From Gemmatimonadota bacterium (GTDB taxonomy: Bacteria > Gemmatimonadota > Gemmatimonadetes > Gemmatimonadales > GWC2-71-9): a DNA stretch of 12,833 nt. A program made the translations under genes and the position numbers. The stretch spans positions 1 to 12,833 of the forward strand of contig JAOUIC010000011.1 of assembly GCA_029884275.1 (NCBI GenBank), written 5' to 3'. Shown piece by piece: positions 1 through 6,496 of this stretch (within the stretch, counting starts at the first letter, position 1; every line of letters begins with the position of its first letter). A model generated the notes under the pieces. The model searched no databases and was not told where the DNA came from. It saw nothing but the letters and a program-made list of their open reading frames with translations.

Positions 1-9
1 GGTGTGGAA

Positions 10-36
10 GAGGGGCGGCCGTGCCGGCTGCCCCTC
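10..36 (-). terminator. Strong hairpin downstream of terC, possible terminator
   Basis: Bases 10-21 pair with 25-36 as a 12-bp stem with one G-T wobble (17/29) around a 3-nt loop. It lies about 57 nt beyond the terC stop codon. Read on the minus strand it is followed only by TTCC rather than a real T run, so it is a GC-rich hairpin of uncertain termination strength. The rest of 1-92 shows no convincing gene. Confidence 0.4.
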
Positions 37-92
37 GATGCGCCGCCTTCAATGCTACCGGGCGAGGACTCCCCCCGCCACCCCGGAACGGC

Positions 93-1013
93 TCAGGTGG
101 CCGTGCGCGGGCGGAGCAGCGAGAGCACCACCGAAGTGAACAGAATCGTGACGATGACCGCCAGCGACAGGGCGGTGGAGGGGTGGATCCAGGCGCTGGA
201 GATCATCTTGGCTCCGACGAAGACCAGGATCAGCGCGACGCCGGGCTTGATGTAGTGGAAGCGGTCGAGCGCGCCGGCGAGGACGAAGAACAGCGCCCGC
301 AGTCCCAGGATGGCGAAAAGATTGGAACTGTAGACGATGAACGGGTCGCGGGTCACCGCGAAGACGGCCGGGATGCTGTCGATGGCGAACACGAGGTCGC
401 TCCACTCCACCACCAGCAGCACAAGGAGGAGAGGGGTGGCCAGCACGCCTCCGGCCGCCCGAGTCACAAAGAACCTCTGGTCCTCGTACGCCGATGTGAC
501 CGGGAAGAGCCGGCGGGCGAGCCGCACCAGCGGGTTCTTCTCGGGGTCGATATGGGCCTCTTCGACCCGGAACATGCGGATGCCGGTGATCACCAGGATG
601 GCGCCGAAGAGATAGACGATCCAGGTGAACTGCTGGAGCAGAAGGACGCCGGCCGAGATCATGATCGCCCGCATCACGATGGCACCGAAGATGCCCCACT
701 TGAGCACCCGGGGCTGCAGCGCCGCCGGCACCGCGAAATACTGGAAGATGAGGAGGAAGACGAACAGGTTGTCGACGCTGAGCGACAGTTCGATCAGGTA
801 GCCCGCGAAGTACTCCAGCCCCGCCTTGCTGCCCAGCCGTAACCACAGGAAGACCCCGAACAGGAGCGCGATGCCGGTGATGCCGGCGCTCCAACTCAGG
901 GCCTCCTTCTGACTGAGAACATGTGACCTGCGGTTGAGCACCCCCAGGTCGAGGACCATCAGGGTCCCGACCACGGCGATGAAGGTGATCCAGACCGCAG
1001 GATCGGTGATCAC
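93..1013 (-). CDS. TerC/Alx family integral membrane protein, likely metal (Mn) exporter
   Basis: 306 aa polytopic membrane protein of the TerC/Alx family (LysE-like transporter superfamily). Members of the Alx/MeeF type are linked to manganese export and to supplying metal to exported enzymes. Visible hallmarks are the acidic membrane motif SLSVDNLFVF near residues 77-86, a second matching motif EWSDLVFAIDSIPAVFAVT near 203-221, then YSSNLFAILGLRALFF. The two Asp-containing repeats are the expected metal-site elements of the family. The length is usual for Alx-type proteins. The start is a GTG only 3 nt after the htpX stop codon, so it is co-transcribed and probably translationally coupled to htpX. 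The operon leader carries a manganese riboswitch signature, which supports Mn rather than tellurite as the relevant ion. Substrate is inferred. Confidence 0.92.
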   Translation of the reverse strand: MITDPAVWITFIAVVGTLMVLDLGVLNRRSHVLSQKEALSWSAGITGIALLFGVFLWLRLGSKAGLEYFAGYLIELSLSVDNLFVFLLIFQYFAVPAALQPRVLKWGIFGAIVMRAIMISAGVLLLQQFTWIVYLFGAILVITGIRMFRVEEAHIDPEKNPLVRLARRLFPVTSAYEDQRFFVTRAAGGVLATPLLLVLLVVEWSDLVFAIDSIPAVFAVTRDPFIVYSSNLFAILGLRALFFVLAGALDRFHYIKPGVALILVFVGAKMISSAWIHPSTALSLAVIVTILFTSVVLSLLRPRTAT

Positions 1014-1016
1014 ACC

Positions 1017-1865
1017 CTAGCGCCCCAGCACCATGGCCTCGAGGCGCGCCACCCGCTCCTCCGTGGGCGGATGGGTGCTGAACAGCTTCATCATGCCCCC
1101 GCCCATCGCCGCCAGCGGGTTGACCACCGGGAGGTGCGCGGCCGATGGGGCAACTTCCATCGGGATCCGCTGGGCCAGGTAGTCGAGCCGCTTGAGCGCG
1201 TTCGCCAACGGCAACGGCCGGCCGAGAATCTCCGCGCCGACCCGGTCGGCCTCGAACTCCCGCTGGCGGCTGATGGCCATCTGGATCAGCATGGCCGCAA
1301 TGGGTGCCAGGATGACCATGGCCAGGTCGGCGAACGGATGGCGTCCCTCGTTGTCGCGCGAGCCACCCATGAACATCATCAGCCATGGCAGGTTGCCGAT
1401 CATGCCGGCAATGCCCGCCGCGATCGTGCTGATGAGCATGTCGCGGTTCTTGATGTGGGCCAGTTCGTGCGCGATGACCCCCTCCAGCTCCTCCTGAGGC
1501 ATCGAGCGGAGGATGCCGGTCGTCACGGCCACAACGGCCTTCGAGGGACTCCGGCCGGTCGCGAAGGCGTTGGGCTGGTCCTGATCGGCCACGGCGATGA
1601 CGGGCATGGGGAGCCCGGCCCGCTGGCGCAGCCGGTCCACCATCCGGTACAGCTCCGGCGCCTCCTGCTCCGTGACGATCCGGGCCCGGTACATCCGGAG
1701 CACCAGCTTGTCGGAGAAGAAGTACATGAAGAAGTTCATCCCCAGGCCCAGGATCGAGCCGAGGATGAGGCCGTCGGTGCCCCCGATGGCGCCACCGGCG
1801 GCCATGAGGAGGGCGACCATGCCGGCCATGAGCACGGCGGTCTTGAGGTTGTTGATCAGTCCCAT
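1017..1865 (-). CDS. htpX: HtpX-type membrane zinc metalloprotease (M48)
   Basis: 282 aa, the normal length for HtpX, the inner-membrane M48 endopeptidase that degrades misfolded membrane proteins. Two hydrophobic segments lie at about residues 8-28 and 32-50. The zinc motif HELAH is at 133-137, with the downstream glutamate ligand in the motif REFEADRVGA near 201-210, and two further hydrophobic stretches lie between them. DQPNAFATG near 96-104 is also typical. The ATG at 1865 is preceded by GGGAG (1879-1875) with a 9-nt spacer. It is the first gene of a two-gene unit with terC, behind a promoter, a riboswitch-like aptamer and a terminator, so it is probably induced by manganese together with terC. 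Pairing a stress protease with a metal exporter under one metal sensor is the notable point. Confidence 0.95.
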   Translation of the reverse strand: MGLINNLKTAVLMAGMVALLMAAGGAIGGTDGLILGSILGLGMNFFMYFFSDKLVLRMYRARIVTEQEAPELYRMVDRLRQRAGLPMPVIAVADQDQPNAFATGRSPSKAVVAVTTGILRSMPQEELEGVIAHELAHIKNRDMLISTIAAGIAGMIGNLPWLMMFMGGSRDNEGRHPFADLAMVILAPIAAMLIQMAISRQREFEADRVGAEILGRPLPLANALKRLDYLAQRIPMEVAPSAAHLPVVNPLAAMGGGMMKLFSTHPPTEERVARLEAMVLGR

Positions 1866-1888
1866 TGGTTGGTTCTCCCGTATAACAC

Positions 1889-1914
1889 AAAAGCGAGCCT
1901 CCGCGGGGGCTCGC
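1889..1914 (-). terminator. Intrinsic terminator in the htpX leader (riboswitch expression platform)
   Basis: On the minus strand GCGAGCC (1914-1908) pairs perfectly with GGCTCGC (1899-1893), followed at once by TTTT (1892-1889) and GTGTT. It lies after the aptamer and 23 nt before the htpX start codon. No minus-strand gene lies upstream for it to terminate, so it acts as a conditional leader terminator. The 3' arm plus T run (1897-1890) can also pair with AGAGCGAG (1937-1930) in the aptamer with a single wobble, offering an alternative fold. Confidence 0.75.
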
Positions 1915-1921
1915 GGCCCCG

Positions 1922-2043
1922 GCGAAGGTCTCGCTCTGAAAGACGGCTCCCCCGCTTTCCCGGCGCACCGTGTCGCGGGGTTGCCGCGACAGTCCTGACG
2001 ATGACACCGTCCGCCACCCGGCGGATAAGCTACTCCCCTTCAG
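1922..2043 (-). ncRNA. yybP-ykoY (manganese) riboswitch aptamer upstream of htpX-terC
   Basis: The minus strand holds the two conserved ends of this riboswitch class: GGGGAGTAGC (2038-2029) and GAGCGAGACCTT (1936-1925). GAAGG (2041-2037) pairs with CCTTC (1928-1924) as helix P1. Internal helices are visible: TCCGCC/GGCGGA around a GGGT loop (2025-2010), and GTCGCGG/CCGCGAC around CAACC (1990-1972). The class senses Mn2+, usually turns expression on, and typically precedes TerC/Alx or MntP exporters; a TerC/Alx gene is in this operon. An intrinsic terminator follows directly. The call rests on recalled consensus; a covariance-model search was not run. Boundaries are approximate. Confidence 0.85.
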
Positions 2044-2050
2044 GGGCGGA

Positions 2051-2079
2051 ATTCTACGAAGCCCCCTCCCGCCAGTCAA
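2051..2079 (-). promoter_or_regulatory. Sigma70-type promoter for the htpX-terC operon
   Basis: On the minus strand TTGACT (2079-2074) and TAGAAT (2056-2051) are separated by exactly 17 nt, each one base from consensus. Initiation about 7 nt downstream would fall near 2041-2047, just at the 5' edge of the riboswitch aptamer, which is where a riboswitch transcript should begin. Confidence 0.8.
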
Positions 2080-2159
2080 TGGCCGGCGCCGCACTCCGCT
2101 TGACCCGGGCTTGATCTGCCGGTGCGAGGTTCTCCGCTAACCCCAACGGAGATCCCGAG

Positions 2160-2558
2160 ATGATGGTGCGCATGCCCCGACCCGTCCGGAGATTCGGACT
2201 CGCTGCCCTTGCCTGCCTGACCTCCTCCTGCCAGGTCTGGGCGGTCGAGCCCGGTCCGGTCCCGGTGACCCTCGCGACCAGCCCGCTTCCGAACCAGATC
2301 CGGCTGACGACGGCCGACGGTCGGCGGATGATCGTCGAGGTCCCGCGGGTGGCGGGAGACAGTGTCTTCGGGGTGCAGAGGGGTCGCACCGAGAATGCCG
2401 TTCCGATCGACGCCATCACGAAGGTGGAGCGCCGGCAGATCGATGGCGGCCGGACTGCGGCCGCCGTGCTGGTCGTCGGCGGGAGTGTTGCACTGATAGC
2501 CGTCATGCTCCACGGGCTGTCGGAGATCGAGGATTGCGGGTATGCGGGCTGTCCCTGA
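2160..2558 (+). CDS. Small lipoprotein-like protein, unknown function (paralogue 1)
   Basis: 132 aa protein that I do not recognise as a named family. The N-terminus is basic then hydrophobic and ends in LTSSC with Cys24, a plausible but imperfect lipobox. A central region of probable beta strands carries PRVAGDSVFG and then ITKVERRQIDGGRTA. A hydrophobic stretch near residues 100-118 (AVLVVGGSVALIAVML) may span a membrane. The ATG at 2160 has CGGAG (2147-2151) 8 nt upstream; a second ATG follows at once. The next gene is a paralogue with the same layout: Cys at almost the same position, PRxxGDSxxG, ITKVExRxxDGxRTA, and a C-terminal hydrophobic segment. The upstream region is shared with the divergent htpX promoter; I see no clear promoter for this gene. 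Confidence 0.8.
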   Translation: MMVRMPRPVRRFGLAALACLTSSCQVWAVEPGPVPVTLATSPLPNQIRLTTADGRRMIVEVPRVAGDSVFGVQRGRTENAVPIDAITKVERRQIDGGRTAAAVLVVGGSVALIAVMLHGLSEIEDCGYAGCP

Positions 2559-2592
2559 ACGCAGGCGGTTGCGGGCCGCCGCGGAGGAGGCT

Positions 2593-2982
2593 GTGATCAG
2601 GACGCCAACTCTGAGGTTGGCCGCGCTGATTCCGGCCCTGCTGATCGCCATGACCGGGTGCTACGCGTGGAAGGTCGAGGCCGCCCCGTTGCCTGAACTA
2701 CTCTCCCGGTCGGAGCCGCCCGCCACCATCCGGGTGACGCTCGGGCGCGACTACCAGGTCGAACTCAGCGATCCGCGGTTGGTCGGGGACAGTCTGGTAG
2801 GGAAGTTCTCGCCGCGCGACTCGGTCACTCGCTCAGTGGCCGCCGGGCGGATCACGAAGGTGGAGAGCCGCAGGCTCGACGGGCTGAGGACGGCAGGTGC
2901 CGCACTCCTGCCGGTGATGATCGTCATCGGAGTCGGCGGGTATGTCGCGACGTCGGAGTACGAGGACTCATTCGATGGCTGA
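2593..2982 (+). CDS. Small lipoprotein-like protein, unknown function (paralogue 2)
   Basis: 129 aa from a GTG at 2593, chosen because GGAGG (2583-2587) lies 5 nt upstream and the product then begins with a clean signal sequence ending in AMTGC (Cys23). An ATG at 2542 would add 17 residues lacking signal-peptide character. It shares PRLVGDSLVG, ITKVESRRLDGLRTA and a C-terminal hydrophobic segment with the preceding gene, so the two look like a tandem duplication, separated by 34 nt. Its 3' end overlaps the end of the convergent methyltransferase gene by 15 bp. Function unknown; the conserved pattern suggests a small beta domain anchored at the membrane. Confidence 0.8.
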   Translation: MIRTPTLRLAALIPALLIAMTGCYAWKVEAAPLPELLSRSEPPATIRVTLGRDYQVELSDPRLVGDSLVGKFSPRDSVTRSVAAGRITKVESRRLDGLRTAGAALLPVMIVIGVGGYVATSEYEDSFDG

Positions 2983-4104
2983 TGGCGGAACCGGCAGCCG
3001 AGTGCCGACGAGGCGTACCTCACGCCCCCCGCTGATGGTTCGGAGCAGGGGCTCAAACTGGAGACCGGTGGCGCCCTCGATCGGGGCGGCTGGCACCAGG
3101 AGCGCCACGCGCCATCCGGCGAATCGTTGGCGCGCCACCTGGCCCAGCCGTGCGTACAGATCGCGCAGCTCGCGAAGCTCGCCGATCCGGTGGCCGTACG
3201 GCGGGTTGCTGACCATGGCGCCGCGGCTGGCGGGAGGCTCGATCGATGAGACGGCCTGGCGCCGGAACTCGATGTCGGCCAACACGCCGGCTCGTTCCGC
3301 ATTCGCCGTCGCGGCGCGAATGGCGCCGGCATCGCGGTCGGAGCCAAAGATCGCCCCGGGAGCGCGTTCAGGCACCAGCTCCCGCGCCATGCCGCAGAGG
3401 TGAGCCCACCGGTCCGGGCTCCAGCCCCTCCACCGGAAGAACGCGAACTCCCTCCCGAGCCCCGGCGGAATCCGCCGGGCCATCAGCGCCGCCTCGATCG
3501 GGATGGTCCCGGACCCGCAGAAGGGATCGACCAGCGGGGTGGCTGGGTCCCAGTCGCTGGCGATGAGCAGGGCCGCGGCGAGGGTCTCGCGAAGCGGCGC
3601 CTTTCCCCCTTCCAGGCGGTAGCCGCGCCGATGCAGCAATGCTCCCGAGCTGTCGAGTGAAATGATGCACTCGTCCCGCAGGAGGCGGACGAGGATCAGC
3701 TGTCGGCCCAGTCCTTCCTGTTCCCCCTCATCGCTCACGCCGGACGGCCGTCCCGCTGCCGTGGCCACTCGCTCCGCCACAGCCTTCTGGTGGTAGAGGC
3801 GGGACTTCCGGCTCGTTGCCCGGACGGCGATCGGGGCGTCGGACGCCAGCCAATCGTCCCAGGGAAGTTGCGCGGCTTTCCGCTCCAGTTCGCCGAGCGC
3901 CCTCGCGTGGAACCGGCCGAGCCGCATGACAACCCTGCTGGCGGTGCGAAGCTGCAGGTTCGCGCGGGCGAGGTCGTCGAGCGATCCAGTGAAGGGAATC
4001 AGCCCTGGCTCCTCCTCGGTGGTCGAGAGGCCGAGCCGGTGGAGTTCCGAGCGGGTGATTGGCTCGAGTCCGGGAGTGGTAATGGCGGCCAGTGCCAGGG
4101 ACAC
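2968..4104 (-). CDS. THUMP-domain class I SAM-dependent rRNA methyltransferase (RlmL/YpsC-like)
   Basis: 378 aa. The N-terminal part (about 1-160) matches the ferredoxin-like plus THUMP region of RlmL-type enzymes: TTPGLEPITRSEL, then NLQLRTASRVVMRLGRF. The C-terminal Rossmann methyltransferase domain shows RGYRLEGGKAPLRETLAAALL, SAM motif I VDPFCGSGTIPIEAALMARR, and catalytic motif IV SNPPYG near 300. Relatives make N2-methylguanosine in 23S rRNA (G2445 in E. coli). This protein corresponds to the RlmL half only; the C-terminal RlmK domain of the E. coli fusion is absent. The start is GTG at 4104, 15 nt after the moeA stop, making it the last gene of the long operon. The exact modified base is inferred. 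Confidence 0.9.
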   Translation of the reverse strand: MSLALAAITTPGLEPITRSELHRLGLSTTEEEPGLIPFTGSLDDLARANLQLRTASRVVMRLGRFHARALGELERKAAQLPWDDWLASDAPIAVRATSRKSRLYHQKAVAERVATAAGRPSGVSDEGEQEGLGRQLILVRLLRDECIISLDSSGALLHRRGYRLEGGKAPLRETLAAALLIASDWDPATPLVDPFCGSGTIPIEAALMARRIPPGLGREFAFFRWRGWSPDRWAHLCGMARELVPERAPGAIFGSDRDAGAIRAATANAERAGVLADIEFRRQAVSSIEPPASRGAMVSNPPYGHRIGELRELRDLYARLGQVARQRFAGWRVALLVPAAPIEGATGLQFEPLLRTISGGREVRLVGTRLPVPPSAIE

Positions 4105-4119
4105 CGGTCTATCCGTTGG

Positions 4120-5376
4120 CTAGAACGGGGGCTCGGCCTGGTGCCGCGGATCGTCGAGCACGATGGCCTCAGCCAGTGAGCCCGCCGGCGATTCCGGCTG
4201 GCCTTCAGGGATGATCAGCAGCGCGTTGGCCTTCACCATCGAAGTGAGAATCCCCGATCCCTGCGGGCCCGTGAGCTCAACCCGGAACGGCTCTGGGCCC
4301 TCGCGATCGACCACCGCGCGGAGGAAATGCTGGAGCGTGGGGCCCGCTTTCACCGTTGTCGCCAGCCGCACGCTGGTGCTGCGGCGGAATGGAAGCGCCC
4401 GCCCGGCCATGGCCCGGATCGCCGGCCGGACGAACAGCTCGAAGGTGACCATCGTGCTCACCGGGTTACCGGGAAGTCCGATCCAGGGCACGCCTCCGAG
4501 CAGGCCGAAACCCACTGGCGCCCCCGGGCGCATGCGGAGCTTCCAGAACAGCAGTTCCGCGCCGAGTTCCTTGAGAACGTCACGCAGGTAGTCGTGCTCA
4601 CCCACGCTGATTCCGGCCGTGGTCACCAGCAAGTCGCATCCGGCGGCCCGCTGGAGATGCTCGCGCACGCTCGCCGGTGTGTCCCGGGCGATTCCGAGGT
4701 TCACCGGGACGGCCCCGGCCAGTCTGACCAGCGCCATCAGGGTGTGGGTGTTCGAACTCGCCACCTTCCGGCCGGAGATGATGTCATCGGGCTGGTCGAC
4801 GTCCACGATCTCGTCGCCGCTCCCCATGATCCCGACCCGCGGCTGCCGGACGATCACCGGGTTTGCGACCGCCATCGAGGCCAGGACACCGAGTTCCGCC
4901 GGGCCGAGCTCCGTGCCGGCGGGGAGCGCGACGGTTCCCCGCCGGATATCCTCGCCGGCGCGCCGGATATTGATCCCCGCGTCGCGGTCGCGGAGAATCG
5001 CCACGGTTCCGGTGCCGAGGTCGGTGTCCTCCTGCCTGACCACCGTATCCGCCCCGTCGGGCAACGGGGCGCCGGTGAAGATCCGGGCGCAGGTTCCGGG
5101 CGTGACCGGGCGGGTGGGGAAAGCGCCGGCGGGTATCTCCTCGAGTACCGTCAGGCGGCGGGGCGACGCCTCGGTGGCGCCCCGGATGTCCTCCGCCCGG
5201 GTGGCGTAGCCGTCCATCGCGGAGTTGGTCCAGGCGGGAATATCGACGGGGGAAACGGCATCCTCCGCCAGGACACCGCCGAGGGCTTCGTCGAGCGGAA
5301 CGCGGAGGGGCGGTTGTCGGCGCACCTGCGCGAGGATCCGGTGGGCGGCCTCGCGCGGTGGGAGCGGTTGGCTCAC
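4120..5376 (-). CDS. moeA: Molybdopterin molybdenumtransferase MoeA
   Basis: 418 aa, the usual MoeA length. MoeA inserts molybdate into adenylated molybdopterin to form Moco. The start is assigned to GTG at 5376, which overlaps the mobB TGA in a GTGA junction; the product then begins VSQPLPPREAAHRIL, a typical MoeA N-terminus. Extending to 5436 would add 20 residues inside mobB. Motifs in order: NSAMDGYA (51-58), ARIFTGAPLPDGADTVVRQED, GSGDEI, TTAGISVGEHDY in the MoCF-like domain, MRPGAPVGFG and LPGNPVST, then the C-terminal beta domain with GSGILTSMVKANALLIIP. It follows mobA and mobB, so one transcript covers the last steps of cofactor assembly. Confidence 0.96.
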   Translation of the reverse strand: MSQPLPPREAAHRILAQVRRQPPLRVPLDEALGGVLAEDAVSPVDIPAWTNSAMDGYATRAEDIRGATEASPRRLTVLEEIPAGAFPTRPVTPGTCARIFTGAPLPDGADTVVRQEDTDLGTGTVAILRDRDAGINIRRAGEDIRRGTVALPAGTELGPAELGVLASMAVANPVIVRQPRVGIMGSGDEIVDVDQPDDIISGRKVASSNTHTLMALVRLAGAVPVNLGIARDTPASVREHLQRAAGCDLLVTTAGISVGEHDYLRDVLKELGAELLFWKLRMRPGAPVGFGLLGGVPWIGLPGNPVSTMVTFELFVRPAIRAMAGRALPFRRSTSVRLATTVKAGPTLQHFLRAVVDREGPEPFRVELTGPQGSGILTSMVKANALLIIPEGQPESPAGSLAEAIVLDDPRHQAEPPF

Positions 5377-5912
5377 GGCTTGGCGGGCAGGATCGTCGCG
5401 CGGTCCCAGGCCAGGTTGGCCAGCAGTTGCAGCCACATGGTGTCACGGAACCGCAGCACCGGGCAGGGGGCCTGGAAGCGGTCGTCGTCGGTCACGATGG
5501 CGATCCAGCTCTGGGCGTTCAGCAGTCCGGGGTCGTAGAGCGGGGCATCGCTGGCCGCGCGCCGGAATACCTCGATCTTGGGGAGGGTCGATCTCCGGAA
5601 TCCCTCGACCAGCACGACGTCCGCCCCGCCGCAGTACTGGGCCGCGAGATCCACCGGGTCGGCGTCGTCCCGATGCCGCTCGAAGGAGACTCGCATCTCC
5701 GGCGACACCACCAGGGTCCGTTCCGCCTTGCCCTCATGGAAGTGCCGGTAGCTGTCGGTGCCCGGCCGATCCACGTCCACCGGGTGTGAGGCATGCTTGA
5801 TGGTCATGACCCGGCGTCCCTTCCGGGTGAATTCCCCCGCCAGGGCGACCACGAGGGTCGTCTTCCCCGCGTCTTTCCGCCCAACTACCGAGACGATCCG
5901 TGTATCCGCCAC
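5373..5912 (-). CDS. mobB: Molybdopterin-guanine dinucleotide biosynthesis protein MobB
   Basis: 179 aa GTP-binding protein that assists MobA in forming the guanine-dinucleotide form of Moco. The Walker A loop GRKDAGKT is at residues 11-18, TIKHASH near 37-43 is the typical MobB follow-up, and VVLVEGFRRSTLPKIEVFR is the conserved central motif. The start is a GTG at 5912, 28 nt inside the end of mobA; GGAGG lies about 10 nt upstream. The stop overlaps the moeA GTG. Both junctions imply coupled translation. Confidence 0.94.
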   Translation of the reverse strand: MADTRIVSVVGRKDAGKTTLVVALAGEFTRKGRRVMTIKHASHPVDVDRPGTDSYRHFHEGKAERTLVVSPEMRVSFERHRDDADPVDLAAQYCGGADVVLVEGFRRSTLPKIEVFRRAASDAPLYDPGLLNAQSWIAIVTDDDRFQAPCPVLRFRDTMWLQLLANLAWDRATILPAKP

Positions 5913-6496
5913 AGGGCTTCCGCCTCCGCTCCGTCGGCAGGGGTATTCACGTTGAAGAAGAGAACCGCCGGGTCGCCGAACGCCGCCAGCGTACCGCCAG
6001 ACAGAATACCGACTCTGATCCGATCATGGAAGCCGATGGCCCGGCGGTCTCCCCCCGCCACCGCCGCCTCGATCGCCGGAGCGCAGGCCGGGCCGTAGGC
6101 GGCGCAGAGTGGCTCCATGCCTCGGGGGCCATCGCTGCCCGGAAGGCAGGCATCGGCCCCGTCGAGCCCGTCGGCCAGGGCTCGGAGCAGCGGGGCGGTC
6201 ACGAAGGGCATGTCCCAAGCCACCACGACGACTGGCGCCGGCGCCTCGATGACCGCGGTGAGAAGGCCGCCGACCGCGCCCAGGCCGGGGCGGACGTCCC
6301 GCACCAGCCGGAGCTCGGGCCGCCAGGAGGCCGCGTCGGGCGCGTTTGCCACCAGCAGAGGGGGCGAGCCGAACGCCTCGTAGCAGACCTCGACCAGGCG
6401 ATCGATGATCCGCCGGCCACCCACCTCGGTGAGCCCCTTGGCCTGTCCGCCGAACCGGCTCGCCGCGCCGCCGGCGAGGATGGCCGATCGGCTCAG
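5885..6496 (-). CDS. mobA: Molybdenum cofactor guanylyltransferase MobA, probable CTG start
   Basis: MobA joins GMP from GTP to Mo-molybdopterin, giving MGD for enzymes such as formate dehydrogenase. The first conventional start in frame (GTG at 6424) would remove the nucleotide-binding N-terminus. Reading upstream in frame gives ILAGGAASRFGGQAKGL, the LAGGxxxRxGGxxKG signature, beginning five residues after a CTG at 6496. That CTG overlaps the previous gene's TGA as CTGA, and GGGGGAGG (6509-6502) sits 5 nt before it. With this start the protein is 203 aa, close to E. coli MobA. Lys20, Asp67 (RDVRPGLGAVGGL) and the metal-site Asp95 (WDMPF) are present, and ending FFNVNTPAD is typical. No ATG, GTG or TTG lies between the CTG and 6424. 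A sequencing error is the alternative. Confidence 0.9.
   Translation of the reverse strand: MSRSAILAGGAASRFGGQAKGLTEVGGRRIIDRLVEVCYEAFGSPPLLVANAPDAASWRPELRLVRDVRPGLGAVGGLLTAVIEAPAPVVVVAWDMPFVTAPLLRALADGLDGADACLPGSDGPRGMEPLCAAYGPACAPAIEAAVAGGDRRAIGFHDRIRVGILSGGTLAAFGDPAVLFFNVNTPADGAEAEALWRIHGSSR

Noticed and set aside
55..2094. 679-codon open frame on the minus strand across terC and htpX
   Set aside because: It is another frame of two well-recognised genes; the product is Arg/Gly/Pro-rich low-complexity with no domain, and it runs through the riboswitch and promoter.
2100..2140. Possible plus-strand promoter for the lipoprotein genes (TTGACC at 2100-2105)
   Set aside because: No acceptable -10 element at 16-18 nt; the alternative TTGATC with CGCTAA is too weak to call.
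2542..2592. Upstream ATG start for the second lipoprotein gene
   Set aside because: Adds a charged stretch before the signal sequence and overlaps the preceding gene; the GTG at 2593 has a good ribosome-binding site.
5377..5436. 20-residue N-terminal extension of MoeA
   Set aside because: Lies wholly within mobB; the GTG at 5376 in a GTGA overlap gives the usual MoeA N-terminus.
4327..5538. 403-codon plus-strand frame over moeA and mobB
   Set aside because: Antisense shadow of two conserved genes, with no ribosome-binding site or domain.
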